Position numbers and translations under genes: made by a program. A stretch of 64,000 bases of DNA from Sandaracinobacteroides sp039808025 (GTDB taxonomy: Bacteria > Pseudomonadota > Alphaproteobacteria > Sphingomonadales > Sphingomonadaceae). The stretch spans positions 62,001 to 126,000 of the forward strand of contig JBDHSK010000007.1 of NCBI GenBank assembly GCA_039808025.1, in the 5' to 3' direction. The notes beneath the pieces are model-generated. The model was not told the origin of the DNA. It saw only the letters and a program-made list of their open reading frames with translations, and did no database searches. Below, piece by piece: positions 9,958 to 18,914 of the stretch (position 1 is the first letter of the stretch; every line of letters starts with the position of its first letter).

Positions 9958-11752
9958 TGGCGCCGCCCAGTTGCTCGGCATCCATGATGGTGACAGCGCG
10001 GCGGTAATAGCGGGTGACATCGTGGCCGATGCCGATGGCGATCAGCTCCACCGGGCTGCGCGCCTCGATCCAGCCGATCACCTGCCGCAGATGCTTTTCC
10101 AGATAGCTGCCGCTGTTGATCGACAGCGTCGAATCGTCAACGGGGGCGCCATCGGAAATCACCATCAGAATACGGCGGTCCTCGGGCCGGCCGATCAGCC
10201 GGTTATGCGCCCATAGCAGCGCCTCGCCATCGATATTCTCTTTCAGCAGCCCCTCGCGCATCATCAGGCCGAGGTTGCGCCGCGCGCGCCGCCATGGCGC
10301 ATCGGCGGGTTTGTAGACGATGTGCCGCAAGTCATTCAGGCGTCCCGGTTTGGGCGGACGGCCGTTGGCAAGCCATTTCTCACGCGATTGGCCGCCCTTC
10401 CACGCCCGGGTGGTAAAGCCCAGAATCTCGGTCTTCACGCCGCAGCGCTCAAGCGTGCGGGCCAGAATATCAGCGGAAATGGCAGCGATTGAGATGGGCC
10501 GCCCGCGCATCGAGCCGGAGTTGTCGATCAGCAGGGTGACGATGCTGTCACGAAACCGGGTGTCGCGCTCGACCTTGTAGGAGAGGGCGAATTCGGGTTG
10601 CACCACCACCCGGGTCAGGCGGGCGGTGTCGAGCAGGCCTTCTTCCTGGTCAAAATCCCAGCTGCGGCGCTGTTGTGCCATCAGCCGGCGTTGCAGGCGG
10701 TTGGCAAGCTTGGTGACAGCGCCCTGCAGTGTGACCAGCTGCTGGTCGAGGTAGGCGCGCAGGCGGGTGAGTTCGGCTGCATCGCACAGGTCCTCGGCGG
10801 CAACCGTTTCATCGAACTCTGTCGTATAGACCTGATAGGCGAAATCGGGCGTCGGGCTGCTGCCGGGCAGGTTGGGCCGCCACGGGATCATGCCTTCCTC
10901 GGCGTCGTCTCCGGGGGAACCATCATCGGTTTCAGAAGCGTCGCTGTCGCCGTCCTGCTGGTCGCCATCGTCGGAAGCGTCGTCGCTGCTGTCGGCGCCG
11001 GCATCGAACGAGGCTTCGGGGTGGCCTCCATCTTCGTCGGTGCTGTCTTCCTGCTGGGCGTCGTCGCCCTGATCGCTGGCCTCGGCGCTGTCGTCGGGGG
11101 CGTCTTCTCCGCTTTCGTCGTCGGGGTCGTCGGCAAGGCCCAGATGATGGAGCACATGCAGAAAGCCGGTGGCAAACGCCTGCTGGTCATTGATGGCGGC
11201 GCCCAGCCGGTCGAGGTCGTCGCCGGCCAGTTCCTCGATCCGCTCGCGCACCATGTCGACGGCTCGGGCAGCCGGCTCGGGAACGGGGGCGCCGGTCAGC
11301 CGTTCGCGCACCAGCAGCGCCACCGCTGTCGCCAGGGGCACTTCGTCAGGGGTGCGGGCGCGGATGATCGGGTCGCTGCGCAGCCGGGCATCGAGCATGT
11401 GACGCAGATTGTCGGCCACTCCGGCCATGTCGCGGCTGCCCAGCGCCTCCACCCGCATCTGTTCGGCGGCGTTCAGCATGTCGCGCGCCAGCCCGGCGCG
11501 AACCGATACGCGGGCATGTGCCTGTTCATCGTGGAGGCGGCGGTGCAGTGCGAAACTGTCGGCCCAACCCCGCGCCTCGGCGGCCTGCTCGGGGCTGAGG
11601 GAACGCGGGGGCTGCGGGATCCGCACCAGATCTCCCTGGGCGCTGGGGCGATCGGCAGTGTAATTCAGCTCGAACTCGGGCCGGTGGCCCAATGCCCGCA
11701 TGCCGGCCGCCAGCGCCTGACGGAAATCTTCGAGCGGATTCGGTTCAGCCAT
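9905..11752 (-). CDS. cobT: CobT-like protein with VWA domain (cobaltochelatase CobT family)
   Basis: 615 residues. The N-terminal helical region (1-205) is followed by an extremely Asp/Glu/Ser-rich linker (about 208-287) and a C-terminal von Willebrand A domain. Its MIDAS DNSGSM is at 410-415, with a later VISDGAPVDDS. CobT pairs with the AAA+ protein CobS and with CobN to insert cobalt into hydrogenobyrinate a,c-diamide. Here there is no cobS, cobN or other cobalamin gene nearby, so the real role may be a MoxR/VWA-type chaperone. It is divergent from the acylase gene, with a 119-nt intergenic region. Confidence 0.85.
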   Translation of the reverse strand: MAEPNPLEDFRQALAAGMRALGHRPEFELNYTADRPSAQGDLVRIPQPPRSLSPEQAAEARGWADSFALHRRLHDEQAHARVSVRAGLARDMLNAAEQMRVEALGSRDMAGVADNLRHMLDARLRSDPIIRARTPDEVPLATAVALLVRERLTGAPVPEPAARAVDMVRERIEELAGDDLDRLGAAINDQQAFATGFLHVLHHLGLADDPDDESGEDAPDDSAEASDQGDDAQQEDSTDEDGGHPEASFDAGADSSDDASDDGDQQDGDSDASETDDGSPGDDAEEGMIPWRPNLPGSSPTPDFAYQVYTTEFDETVAAEDLCDAAELTRLRAYLDQQLVTLQGAVTKLANRLQRRLMAQQRRSWDFDQEEGLLDTARLTRVVVQPEFALSYKVERDTRFRDSIVTLLIDNSGSMRGRPISIAAISADILARTLERCGVKTEILGFTTRAWKGGQSREKWLANGRPPKPGRLNDLRHIVYKPADAPWRRARRNLGLMMREGLLKENIDGEALLWAHNRLIGRPEDRRILMVISDGAPVDDSTLSINSGSYLEKHLRQVIGWIEARSPVELIAIGIGHDVTRYYRRAVTIMDAEQLGGAIIEQLAALFDEEGRSQN

Positions 11753-11871
11753 ACCCCGGCTCTAACCGAGGGAAAGCGGCAATGCACCCGCTTTTCACAC
11801 ATGAGGTCTGGTTGGCAGTTGCTGCCGGGCGTGGAGGGCGGTAGCGTTGCCGCCCACAGCAAGGGGGTTTC

Positions 11872-14277
11872 ATGAAGCGCATCGTGCGGGTCGCCGGCTG
11901 GGTGGCGGGGGTGCTGGCCGTGGTGCTGGTGCTGGTGGCTCTGACGGCCTGGTGGCTGGTGGGAAGAGGCCGGCCGCTGGCGCAAGGGGCGGTGGCAGTG
12001 CCCGGCCTGTCAGCGCCGGTGGTGGTGGAACGCGACGACCTTGGCACCCCCACCATTACGGCTGCCAATCGCCGCGACCTGGCGCTGGCATTGGGCTATT
12101 TGCATGGGCAGGAACGCTTTTTCCGTATGGATATGCTGCGTCGCTTTGCTGCTGGCGAACTGTCGGTGCTGATGGGCGATGCGACGCTGAAGGTGGATGA
12201 GGCGATCCGTGTGCACCGTTTTCGCAGCCGGGCGCGTCAGATGGTGGCGAAGCTTCCCGCGGCAGAGCGGGATCTGCTGGAGGCCTATGTCTCCGGGGTG
12301 AACCGCGGCCTGGGCGACCTGGCCGGGCGGCCGTTTGAATACTGGCTGCTGCGGGCGACGCCACGGCCGTGGCAGCCCGAGGATACGGTTCTGGCGGTCT
12401 TTGCCATGTATCTGAACCTGCAACCGGCCACCCCGCGCACCGAGCTCGACCGGGTGCGCGCCGAGCAGGCGGTGGGGCGCGACATGGCGGCCTTTCTCTA
12501 TCCGGTTACCACCGAGCTTGACGCACCGATCGACGGCAGCCGCCTTTCCGAACCGCCGATGCCTAACAGGATCGCGCCAGCCGCAGACAGGGACACAGAC
12601 AGGGAAAGAGACGGGGACAGAGACGGGGACCGTACGCCCGAGAGCGCTGCCGAGCCGGCGATGGCGGGGTCGAACAACTGGGCGGTATCCGGCGGGCATA
12701 CCGCCACTGGGGCGGCGCTCGTTGCCAACGACATGCATCTGGGGCTTGATGTGCCGTCGATCTGGTTTCGGGCCCGCATGCGGGTGCGCCCGGCTGCCGG
12801 AAGCAATGCCCGGCCGCTTGACGTGACGGGGGTGACCCTTCCGGGCACGCCGTTCATGGTCGCCGGGTCCAACACCCATATCGCCTGGGGCTATACCAAC
12901 AGCTATATCGATACCGCTGATGCCGTCATCGTCGCGTGGGTGGACGAAGCCGCCGGCAGCTACCGCACCCCCCATGGCGTGCGCACGGTGCGGCGCTTTA
13001 CCGAGCGGCTGTGTGCGCGCGACCATTGCCGTGATTTCCCGGTGCGTGAAACTATCTGGGGCCCGATCATCGGCAAGGATGCGCGCGGCCGGACCATCGC
13101 CATGGTGTGGACAGCGCATGCGCCAGACGCCATCCGGCTGGAGCCGGCACTGGCGCTGGAGCAGGCGGGAACGGTGGCCGAGGCGATTGCCATCGCCCAG
13201 CGATCGGGCATTCCCCAGCAGAATTTCACAGTGGGCGATGCCAGCGGTGCCATCGGCTGGACGATCATCGGCCGCATTCCCCGGCGCATCGGCTTTGACG
13301 GCAGCGAGGCAGTGAGTTTCGCTGATGGCAGCCGCGCCTGGAATGGATACCTGTCTCCGGCGGATACCCCGGCCGTGGTGAACCCGCCCGATGGCCGCAT
13401 CTGGACTGCCAACGCCCGGGTGGCAGGCGGAGAGGCCTATGCGAAACTGGGATTCGGTGGATATGATATTGGTGCGCGTGCCGGCCGCATCCGCGACCTG
13501 CTGCTGGCGAAGGAGCAGTTCACGCCGCGCGATTTTCTGGCGATACAGCTGGATGATACCGCCACCCGCAACCGTTTCTGGCAGCAGCAGCTGCTGGCGG
13601 AACTTCGCCGCCACCCAAACGACCGAAGGCTGCAAGAGCTGGTGGCCCCGGTGCGCAACTGGGGAGAACGGGCGGTTCCCGATTCCGTTGGCTACCGGAT
13701 CGTCAGCCGCTTCCGGCAGGAGGTGGTGAACGGGCTTTATGAACGATGGATCGGTGCCCCCGAGGGCGACCCGCTGCGGAAAACCTATGTGGCATCGCAG
13801 GCGGAAGGCCCGGCCCGCCGGCTGCTGCGGGCCCGACCGCCGGGGCTGGTGCCTCCGGGCGCGTCCAGCTGGGATGCCTTTATCGATTCCGCCCTCGCGG
13901 CAGTGCTGAAAGATATCGATGACAGCGCCGGAGGCGACATCAGCGCCTATCGCTGGGGGGTGATCGGCAAGGCCGGGGTGCGGCACCCGCTGTCGCGGGC
14001 GGTGCCGCAATTGTCACGCTTTCTCGATCCGCCCGATGTGTCGGTGCCCGGAGACGTGGTAACGGTGCGGGCGGCCGCCCCGGGGTTTGGCGCGTCCGAG
14101 CGCTTCGCCGTCTCTCCGGGGCATGAAAATGAAGGGGTGTTTCACATGCCGGGCGGGCAGGGCGGCAACCCGCGTACCCCCTGGTATCTGGCCGGCCATG
14201 AAGACTGGGTGGAGGGGCGGGCCACACCGTTTCTCCCGGGGCCAACCCGCTGGACTCTGGAACTGCGCCCGCGCTGA
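11872..14277 (+). CDS. Penicillin acylase family protein (Ntn hydrolase)
   Basis: 801 residues. The N-terminus is a membrane anchor or uncleaved signal (MKRIVRVAGW, then a hydrophobic stretch to about residue 30). A proprotein layout follows: alpha-chain region to about 235, spacer, and a beta chain expected to start at the catalytic Ser267 in GSNNW. In this family autocleavage frees Ser267 as the N-terminal nucleophile. The spacer just before it (239-254) is an unusual Asp/Arg-rich repeat. Substrates may be acyl-homoserine lactones or other acylamides; substrate is not predictable. ATG 11872 follows GGGGG. It converges with fdxA. Confidence 0.85.
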   Translation: MKRIVRVAGWVAGVLAVVLVLVALTAWWLVGRGRPLAQGAVAVPGLSAPVVVERDDLGTPTITAANRRDLALALGYLHGQERFFRMDMLRRFAAGELSVLMGDATLKVDEAIRVHRFRSRARQMVAKLPAAERDLLEAYVSGVNRGLGDLAGRPFEYWLLRATPRPWQPEDTVLAVFAMYLNLQPATPRTELDRVRAEQAVGRDMAAFLYPVTTELDAPIDGSRLSEPPMPNRIAPAADRDTDRERDGDRDGDRTPESAAEPAMAGSNNWAVSGGHTATGAALVANDMHLGLDVPSIWFRARMRVRPAAGSNARPLDVTGVTLPGTPFMVAGSNTHIAWGYTNSYIDTADAVIVAWVDEAAGSYRTPHGVRTVRRFTERLCARDHCRDFPVRETIWGPIIGKDARGRTIAMVWTAHAPDAIRLEPALALEQAGTVAEAIAIAQRSGIPQQNFTVGDASGAIGWTIIGRIPRRIGFDGSEAVSFADGSRAWNGYLSPADTPAVVNPPDGRIWTANARVAGGEAYAKLGFGGYDIGARAGRIRDLLLAKEQFTPRDFLAIQLDDTATRNRFWQQQLLAELRRHPNDRRLQELVAPVRNWGERAVPDSVGYRIVSRFRQEVVNGLYERWIGAPEGDPLRKTYVASQAEGPARRLLRARPPGLVPPGASSWDAFIDSALAAVLKDIDDSAGGDISAYRWGVIGKAGVRHPLSRAVPQLSRFLDPPDVSVPGDVVTVRAAAPGFGASERFAVSPGHENEGVFHMPGGQGGNPRTPWYLAGHEDWVEGRATPFLPGPTRWTLELRPR

Positions 14278-14284
14278 AGACGGC

Positions 14285-14298
14285 GGCGCTGCAGCGCC
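14285..14298. repeat. Palindrome in the acylase/fdxA convergent gap
   Basis: GGCGCTGCAGCGCC is a perfect 14-bp palindrome 8 nt after the acylase stop, in the 49-nt gap between convergent genes. It could form a short bidirectional stem, but no T-run follows on either strand, so terminator activity is uncertain. Confidence 0.35.
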
Positions 14299-14326
14299 TT
14301 GCCAGGTTGGCGTGCGCGGCCGCGCT

Positions 14327-14662
14327 TCAGTGCTTCGCGGGGTTGGGGCTGAAAAACTGTTCCAGCTTGTTCTTCACGCCATCCATCTCTTCGGCATCGG
14401 GGAACAGTTCCCCCTTGGTGGTGATGTTCGGCCATTCGGCACTGTATTTGGCGTTCAGCTCCAGCCACGATTCGAGGTTGGGTTCGGTATCGGGGAAGAT
14501 CGCTTCGGCCGGGCATTCCGGTTCGCAGACGCCGCAGTCGATGCACTCGCTGGGGTTGATGACCAGCATGTTCTCACCCTCGTAGAAACAGTCGACCGGG
14601 CAGACCTCGACGCAATCCATGTATTTGCAACGGATGCAGTTGTCGGTCACAACGTAGGTCAT
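14327..14662 (-). CDS. fdxA: 7Fe ferredoxin FdxA
   Basis: 111 residues. The N-terminal half carries two iron-sulfur cluster sites: Cys9, 12, 17 and 21 with an extra Cys25, and Cys40, 43, 46 and 50 in the CIDCGVCEPEC block. This pattern gives one 3Fe-4S and one 4Fe-4S cluster. The C-terminal 55 residues (WLELNAKYSAEWPNIT) are the extension typical of proteobacterial FdxA. It is a small soluble electron carrier; partner unknown. It lies downstream of the helicase/S4 pair on the same strand. Confidence 0.95.
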   Translation of the reverse strand: MTYVVTDNCIRCKYMDCVEVCPVDCFYEGENMLVINPSECIDCGVCEPECPAEAIFPDTEPNLESWLELNAKYSAEWPNITTKGELFPDAEEMDGVKNKLEQFFSPNPAKH

Positions 14663-14726
14663 CTTCGTTCCCCGGATTCACTTCGGCCTGTCTGGTTTCG
14701 CTAGCGCGATTGGCGCGCAATGGCAA

Positions 14727-15056
14727 TCATGCCGATGATGGCAGCAAAGAGGTATAGAGCCCGCAGGCTTCCGAATAGGGGCCGCGCCGCTCGGTCAGGG
14801 CCTCAACCCGAACCGCTATCACCCGCTCTCCGCGCGGGAAACTCAGCACCGAACCGGGGCGTACCGTGGCGCAACTGCGGTCGATCACCCGCCCGTCGAG
14901 GCGGAGATGCCGGCTTTCACACAGTTTTCGCGCATCGCTGCGGCTTGGCGAAAGCCTTGAAAACCACAGCCATTTATCAAGTCGCATGCCACGCTCGTAA
15001 ACCAAGGGCATTCTCCTTTCTTTTGGGGTAAATCGCGGTGACGAGGCCGTCGCCAT
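14727..15056 (-). CDS. S4-domain RNA-binding protein (Hsp15-like)
   Basis: 109 residues from ATG 15056. The S4 fold is clear: MRLDKWLWFSRLSPSRSDARKLCES, then HLRLDGRVIDRSCATVRPGSVLSF. Relatives bind structured rRNA; E. coli Hsp15 (HslR) recognises stalled 50S subunits with attached tRNA. The ATG overlaps the helicase stop by one base (TGATG), so coupling is likely. Alternative starts are ATG 15011 or ATG 14987 (the latter begins directly at the S4 domain). The pairing with a SUV3-like helicase suggests a shared RNA role. Confidence 0.85.
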   Translation of the reverse strand: MATASSPRFTPKERRMPLVYERGMRLDKWLWFSRLSPSRSDARKLCESRHLRLDGRVIDRSCATVRPGSVLSFPRGERVIAVRVEALTERRGPYSEACGLYTSLLPSSA

Positions 15057-17602
15057 CAGCGTGTCGTCTTCATCTGGCCAAGCAGGCGGCCAAGGGGGGC
15101 GAAGGGGTGCCCGGGATCGACGGGTTGCGCTGCTTTGTCGCGCTGGCGTCGCCGGTCGCCGGAATAGGTGAAGCCACCTTGCTGCTGGTCGCGAAAGCCC
15201 AGCGCCTTCATCAGCCGGGAAAATTCCCTGATGGTGAGCCCGAGGCTTCCCGCCAGTTGCGGGTCAGGGCGCAGGGCGCCGTTTCCCGCCCCCCGTTCGC
15301 GGCGATGCTCGTGCATCAGGCGGGCCACCCGATCCGCCATGTCGACGCGGATGGCGAACCCGTCGAGCGCCCAGAAGCCCGCCACGGCGTAATAGCCGGG
15401 TGGTGCCTGCTGGTCGATCCGCAGGCGGACGAGGCCGGGGCGCGGCGGTGGCGGCATGTGGGCAATCCCGGTTGACACCGCCCAGAGGGCGAGGCGCCAG
15501 CGGGTGGCTTCCGGCCGCAGCGCGGTGCTTGCGAACACGTGGCAGACGCCGATATGCACCCCGGCCTGACGGAGTGACCGGCGGTCTTCAGCCGTCAGGC
15601 TGTGGATGAGTGGTTCGACGCTGGCGCGGGGAAGTGCACCCATGGTTTCCGTCAGTTGCACGACCAGCCCGCGGGCCGCTGCCGACAGCGCCGGTTTCAG
15701 CCGCTCCAGACGGATGAGGACACCGAGATGCCGCGACTTGGCGGCCTGCAGCCAGTCAGCCAGCCGTGCCTTGACGGCATGGCGCAGGGCCTCGGGCAGG
15801 CTGTGCAGTCCGCGCAGCAATTCGATGTGCGGGTTCAGGGCATCGCGGCCGCGTCGCAGGGCGGCCACCGGTTCATCCTGCCACAGCAGGCGAGGCGGCA
15901 GCGTCCCTTCAAACGCCAGCGACAGGCTGGCGTCGGGCGCGGCTGCCAGCTGGCGGGCGCGCTGTTGCAGTTCGCTTTGCAGGCGACGCTCGGCAGCGGC
16001 CAGCAGCAGTTTTTTCTCGCCGGCGCGCGCCGACGGGTCGGTACGGAACACAAACCCCTTCAGGGTGCCGATGATGACGCCATCGACGACTACGGCGCCA
16101 TCCGGGTCCACCTCGACCCGGGCGCCTCCGGTTCGCTGCTTCAGATCGCGCAGCAGCACCGAGGTGCGACGATCGACGAACCGCTGGGTCAGCCGTTCGT
16201 GCAGCGCGTCCGAAAGCCGGTCTTCCACCTTTCGGGCGCGTTCGGCCCACAGTGGCGCATCTTTCAGCCAGTCGGCACGGTGCGAGATGTAGGTCCAGGT
16301 GCGGGCGGCGGCGATGCGGTCAGACAGGGTGGCGATATCGCCCGCCACATTGTCAAGCACCGCCAGTTCCGAACGGATCCATTCATCGGGCAGCCGTCCG
16401 TTGCCCTCGGTGCGATAGCGGAACACCCGGCCCACCAGCCGGCTGTGAGCCTCGGCTCCGGTTTTGCGATAGTCAGGCAGGCCGCAGGTCGCCCACAGCC
16501 GCATGATGGCTGGGCGGTCGCGTGCGCGTTCCATCACCCAGGGCTGGCCCGCGAGCAGCTTCAGCACCTGCAGATCGACGGCGTCGTCGCCACGCCGCAG
16601 GTCGGGCGACGAGGGCATGGCTTCGAGGCTGGCAACCAGCCGGTGCAGGGTGGCGGTGTCGAGCCGGTGGTTGCGCCACACCAGCCCGGACAGCGGCAAA
16701 AACCGATGGTCTTCGATGGCGGCGATTTCCTCGTGCGTGAACAACAGGCCGCTTTCGGGTGTCGAGCGCCCCAGCTGTACGGTTCCGAACGTGCCGTCGC
16801 GCTGGTGGCGGCCGGCACGGCCGGCGATCTGCGCCATTTCGGCAGCGCGCAACCGCCGGTGGCGGCGGCCGTCAAACTTCGACAGCGAGGCAAAGGCGAC
16901 ATGGCTGATATCCATGTTGAGCCCCATGCCGATGGCGTCGGTCGCCACCAGATAATCGACTTCGCCCGACTGGTAGAGCGCCACCTGGGCGTTGCGGGTG
17001 CGTGGCGACAGGCCGCCCATCACCACGGCCGCCCCACCCTTGTGGCGCCGCAGCATCTCGGCCAGCGCATAGACTTCCTCGGTGGTGAAGGCGACGATCG
17101 CCGATCGTGGCGGCAGCCGCGACAGTTTGCGCGGTTCCTCCCACGTCAGGCGCGAAAACCGCGGGCGCTCGATGATGCGGGCATCGGGTAGCAGACGGTT
17201 GAGCAGCGGCCGCAGGGTATCGGCACCCAGAATCATGGTTTCCGCCGTGCCCCTGAGATGCAGCATGGCGTTGGTGAATACATGACCGCGTTCCGGGTCG
17301 GCGCCCATCTGGCCCTCATCGATGGCGACGAAGGGGAAGGTGCGATCAGTCACCATGCTTTCGGCGGTACACAGGAAATAACGGGCGCCGGGTGGCACGA
17401 TCCGTTCTTCGCCGGTCACCAGCGCCACCTGCGGCGCCCCTTTCAGGGCCACCACCCGGTCATAGACTTCGCGGGCCAGCAGGCGCAGCGGGAAGCCCAT
17501 CATGCCGCCGCTGTGGGCGCACATCCGTTCGACAGCGAGATGAGTCTTGCCGGTGTTGGTGGGGCCGAGAACGGCGGAAAGCTGGGCGGCGAGGGCGGTC
17601 AC
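15056..17602 (-). CDS. SUV3-like superfamily 2 RNA/DNA helicase
   Basis: 848 residues from GTG 17602. Walker A is GPTNTGKTH and motif II is DEGQ instead of DExH/D, both typical of the mitochondrial degradosome helicase SUV3 and its alphaproteobacterial relatives. Later motifs include VVMGGLSPRTRNAQ, ATDAIGMGLN and QIAGRAGRHQRDGTFG. The long C-terminal part is less conserved and ends with a basic tail. The frame stays open to 17746, but that 48-residue extension has no domain character and overlaps a possible promoter, so the shorter start beside the Walker motif is preferred. GTG 17650 is also possible. Confidence 0.85.
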   Translation of the reverse strand: MTALAAQLSAVLGPTNTGKTHLAVERMCAHSGGMMGFPLRLLAREVYDRVVALKGAPQVALVTGEERIVPPGARYFLCTAESMVTDRTFPFVAIDEGQMGADPERGHVFTNAMLHLRGTAETMILGADTLRPLLNRLLPDARIIERPRFSRLTWEEPRKLSRLPPRSAIVAFTTEEVYALAEMLRRHKGGAAVVMGGLSPRTRNAQVALYQSGEVDYLVATDAIGMGLNMDISHVAFASLSKFDGRRHRRLRAAEMAQIAGRAGRHQRDGTFGTVQLGRSTPESGLLFTHEEIAAIEDHRFLPLSGLVWRNHRLDTATLHRLVASLEAMPSSPDLRRGDDAVDLQVLKLLAGQPWVMERARDRPAIMRLWATCGLPDYRKTGAEAHSRLVGRVFRYRTEGNGRLPDEWIRSELAVLDNVAGDIATLSDRIAAARTWTYISHRADWLKDAPLWAERARKVEDRLSDALHERLTQRFVDRRTSVLLRDLKQRTGGARVEVDPDGAVVVDGVIIGTLKGFVFRTDPSARAGEKKLLLAAAERRLQSELQQRARQLAAAPDASLSLAFEGTLPPRLLWQDEPVAALRRGRDALNPHIELLRGLHSLPEALRHAVKARLADWLQAAKSRHLGVLIRLERLKPALSAAARGLVVQLTETMGALPRASVEPLIHSLTAEDRRSLRQAGVHIGVCHVFASTALRPEATRWRLALWAVSTGIAHMPPPPRPGLVRLRIDQQAPPGYYAVAGFWALDGFAIRVDMADRVARLMHEHRRERGAGNGALRPDPQLAGSLGLTIREFSRLMKALGFRDQQQGGFTYSGDRRRQRDKAAQPVDPGHPFAPLGRLLGQMKTTR

Positions 17603-17708
17603 CGGTGGAACATCCGCGCCGGCGCGGGCATTGGGGCCCCGTGGCGCCACCGTGCAGCAAATGGGTGCGGATCGCTGATGTTGCGTCTCCTGGGCCGTGT
17701 TCTGCCCA

Positions 17709-17740
17709 TATATAGTGGCATGATTGCAGTTTGACGACAA
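17709..17740 (-). promoter_or_regulatory. Possible helicase promoter
   Basis: On the minus strand TTGTCG (17740-17735) is followed by an AT-rich CACTATATATG with a TATATA at 17714-17709. Depending on which hexamer is taken as -10, the spacing is 17-20 nt. It would start transcription near 17700 and supports the shorter helicase start. Weak evidence. Confidence 0.25.
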
Positions 17741-17922
17741 GCGCAATCAGGTGGACCGGGGAATGATCCGGCGCTTTCAGATCACCGGTCGGAACGACCA
17801 CATGTTCATCAGGGAAAATCAGCAAAACATCAGCTTTGCATCATGGCCTTTGCAGCCATGGCCAGACAGCTTTGCCTGACCGGGCGCGCTTCCTGTGCCC
17901 GCTCCAGACAGGAGGGATTGCA

Positions 17923-18564
17923 ATGCGTCTCATCAACACCACCATCTTCGGCCGCACAGTGGCATCGGCGGCAGCTGCCGCGATCGGGGCCATCCTGATG
18001 GCAGCACCGGCCAGCGCCGGCACCCTTGCCGTTACCGGAACCCGCACCAACATCACGCCGCCAGGGTCGGTCGATGGCAGTTGCGGGCCCGACATCAGCC
18101 TGTATTTCAGCCCGTCGCTGTATGCGGCAGGCGGCACCTCGAACCTCGGCAATTACACCTATACCGCCCATCACTGCATCGCCGCACCACCCCCCGGCCA
18201 GACCTACGATGGCACCTGGGAGTGGACCTTTGACGATGGCCGCGGGACAGTGTTCGGCACCGACTACAGCGTGCTGACTCCATCGGGGATGCCCGGCGTG
18301 CTCAATACGGTGAGCTACCTGACCATTACCGGCGGCTCGGGCCGCTATCTTGATGCGTCCGGATGGGTCACCGCCACGGGCACGGTCACGTTCGGTCAGT
18401 ATCAGGGCCAACCCGCCACCTTCGGCGATTTTACCCTTGATGGGAGTGTGACTGCCCCGGGAATTCCGGAACCGGCCAGTTGGGCGTTTCTGATTGCCGG
18501 GTTCGCTCTGGTGGGGGGCGCCGTGCGGCGGCGCGGCGTCGTGCAGGCGCGTCTGCCTTCCTGA
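17923..18564 (+). CDS. PEP-CTERM (PEPxxWA-type) sorting-domain protein
   Basis: 213 residues. A signal peptide (MRLINTTIFGRTVASAAAAAIGAILMAAPASAG) is followed by a Gly/Thr/Ser-rich, beta-rich mature domain with two Cys. The C-terminus is the sorting signal PEPASWAFLIAGFALVGG followed by a basic stop RRRG. Such proteins are recognised by an exosortase at the inner membrane and end in the outer envelope or matrix. ATG 17923 has a strong GGAGGG 6 nt away. It is monocistronic and ends at the terminator at 18587. Mature-domain function is unknown. Confidence 0.9.
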   Translation: MRLINTTIFGRTVASAAAAAIGAILMAAPASAGTLAVTGTRTNITPPGSVDGSCGPDISLYFSPSLYAAGGTSNLGNYTYTAHHCIAAPPPGQTYDGTWEWTFDDGRGTVFGTDYSVLTPSGMPGVLNTVSYLTITGGSGRYLDASGWVTATGTVTFGQYQGQPATFGDFTLDGSVTAPGIPEPASWAFLIAGFALVGGAVRRRGVVQARLPS

Positions 18565-18586
18565 TCGGCGTTCCATCCCCAGCGGG

Positions 18587-18620
18587 AAGCGGCCACCTCG
18601 AACCGGGGTGGCCGCTTTTT
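18587..18620 (+). terminator. Rho-independent terminator after the PEP-CTERM gene
   Basis: An 11-bp perfect stem AAGCGGCCACC / GGTGGCCGCTT with a 9-nt loop. The stem's own TT runs on into TTT, giving five T in a row. It lies 22 nt after the stop codon. Confidence 0.88.
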
Positions 18621-18751
18621 CAATGGGTTGCCCCATATCGTGCCAGTTGCTGCAAGCAGAAGCACCCTTCGGAACAGCGCCGGAATCTCTCGCTTTGTCG
18701 CAGACAGCTATCGGTTCATCGTGCAGCAGTTCGCCGGACTCCGGGTGGCGA

Positions 18752-18780
18752 TTGACCGGGATTCAATGCTGATTCAATAT
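18752..18780 (+). promoter_or_regulatory. Sigma-70-type promoter upstream of the M23 peptidase gene
   Basis: TTGACC (18752-18757), a 17-nt spacer, then CAATAT (18775-18780). Box quality and spacing fit a housekeeping promoter. Predicted start near 18787 would give an untranslated leader of about 200 nt before the peptidase gene, containing a short ORF with a strong ribosome site. Confidence 0.5.
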
Positions 18781-18854
18781 GTTCGCCACTTCCACCCGCC
18801 GGATGGCATGGCGTTTGGCAGGGAACCAGAGAACAGCCAGAGGCGGGAGGGAGC

Positions 18855-18914
18855 ATGGCGGGAGCAAAATCAGTGCGACATCCTTGCGCCTGGCGGCCGT
18901 TTATCACAGCATGA
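18855..18914 (+). CDS. Possible 19-residue leader peptide
   Basis: ATG 18855 follows GGGAGGGAGC, one of the better ribosome sites in the area, and encodes MAGAKSVRHPCAWRPFITA before TGA. It lies between the promoter at 18752 and the M23 gene. A 6-bp hairpin (GCAGCC/GGCTGC, 18953-18967) follows, 17 nt before the M23 start. The layout resembles translational coupling or attenuation leaders. No homolog is known to me; chance is possible. The rest of the 18565-18984 gap shows nothing else. Confidence 0.25.
   Translation: MAGAKSVRHPCAWRPFITA

Noticed and set aside
12586..12636. Possible CRISPR-like or tandem array
   Set aside because: Units are short, without spacers, in a coding frame and in a known protein; it is a low-complexity linker. 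No CRISPR array was seen anywhere in the window.
12010..14010. 666-residue minus-strand frame
   Set aside because: Antisense to the acylase gene, which has a complete Ntn-hydrolase layout.
17603..17746. 48-residue N-terminal extension of the SUV3-like helicase
   Set aside because: Arg/Cys-rich without domain features, and a possible promoter lies inside it.
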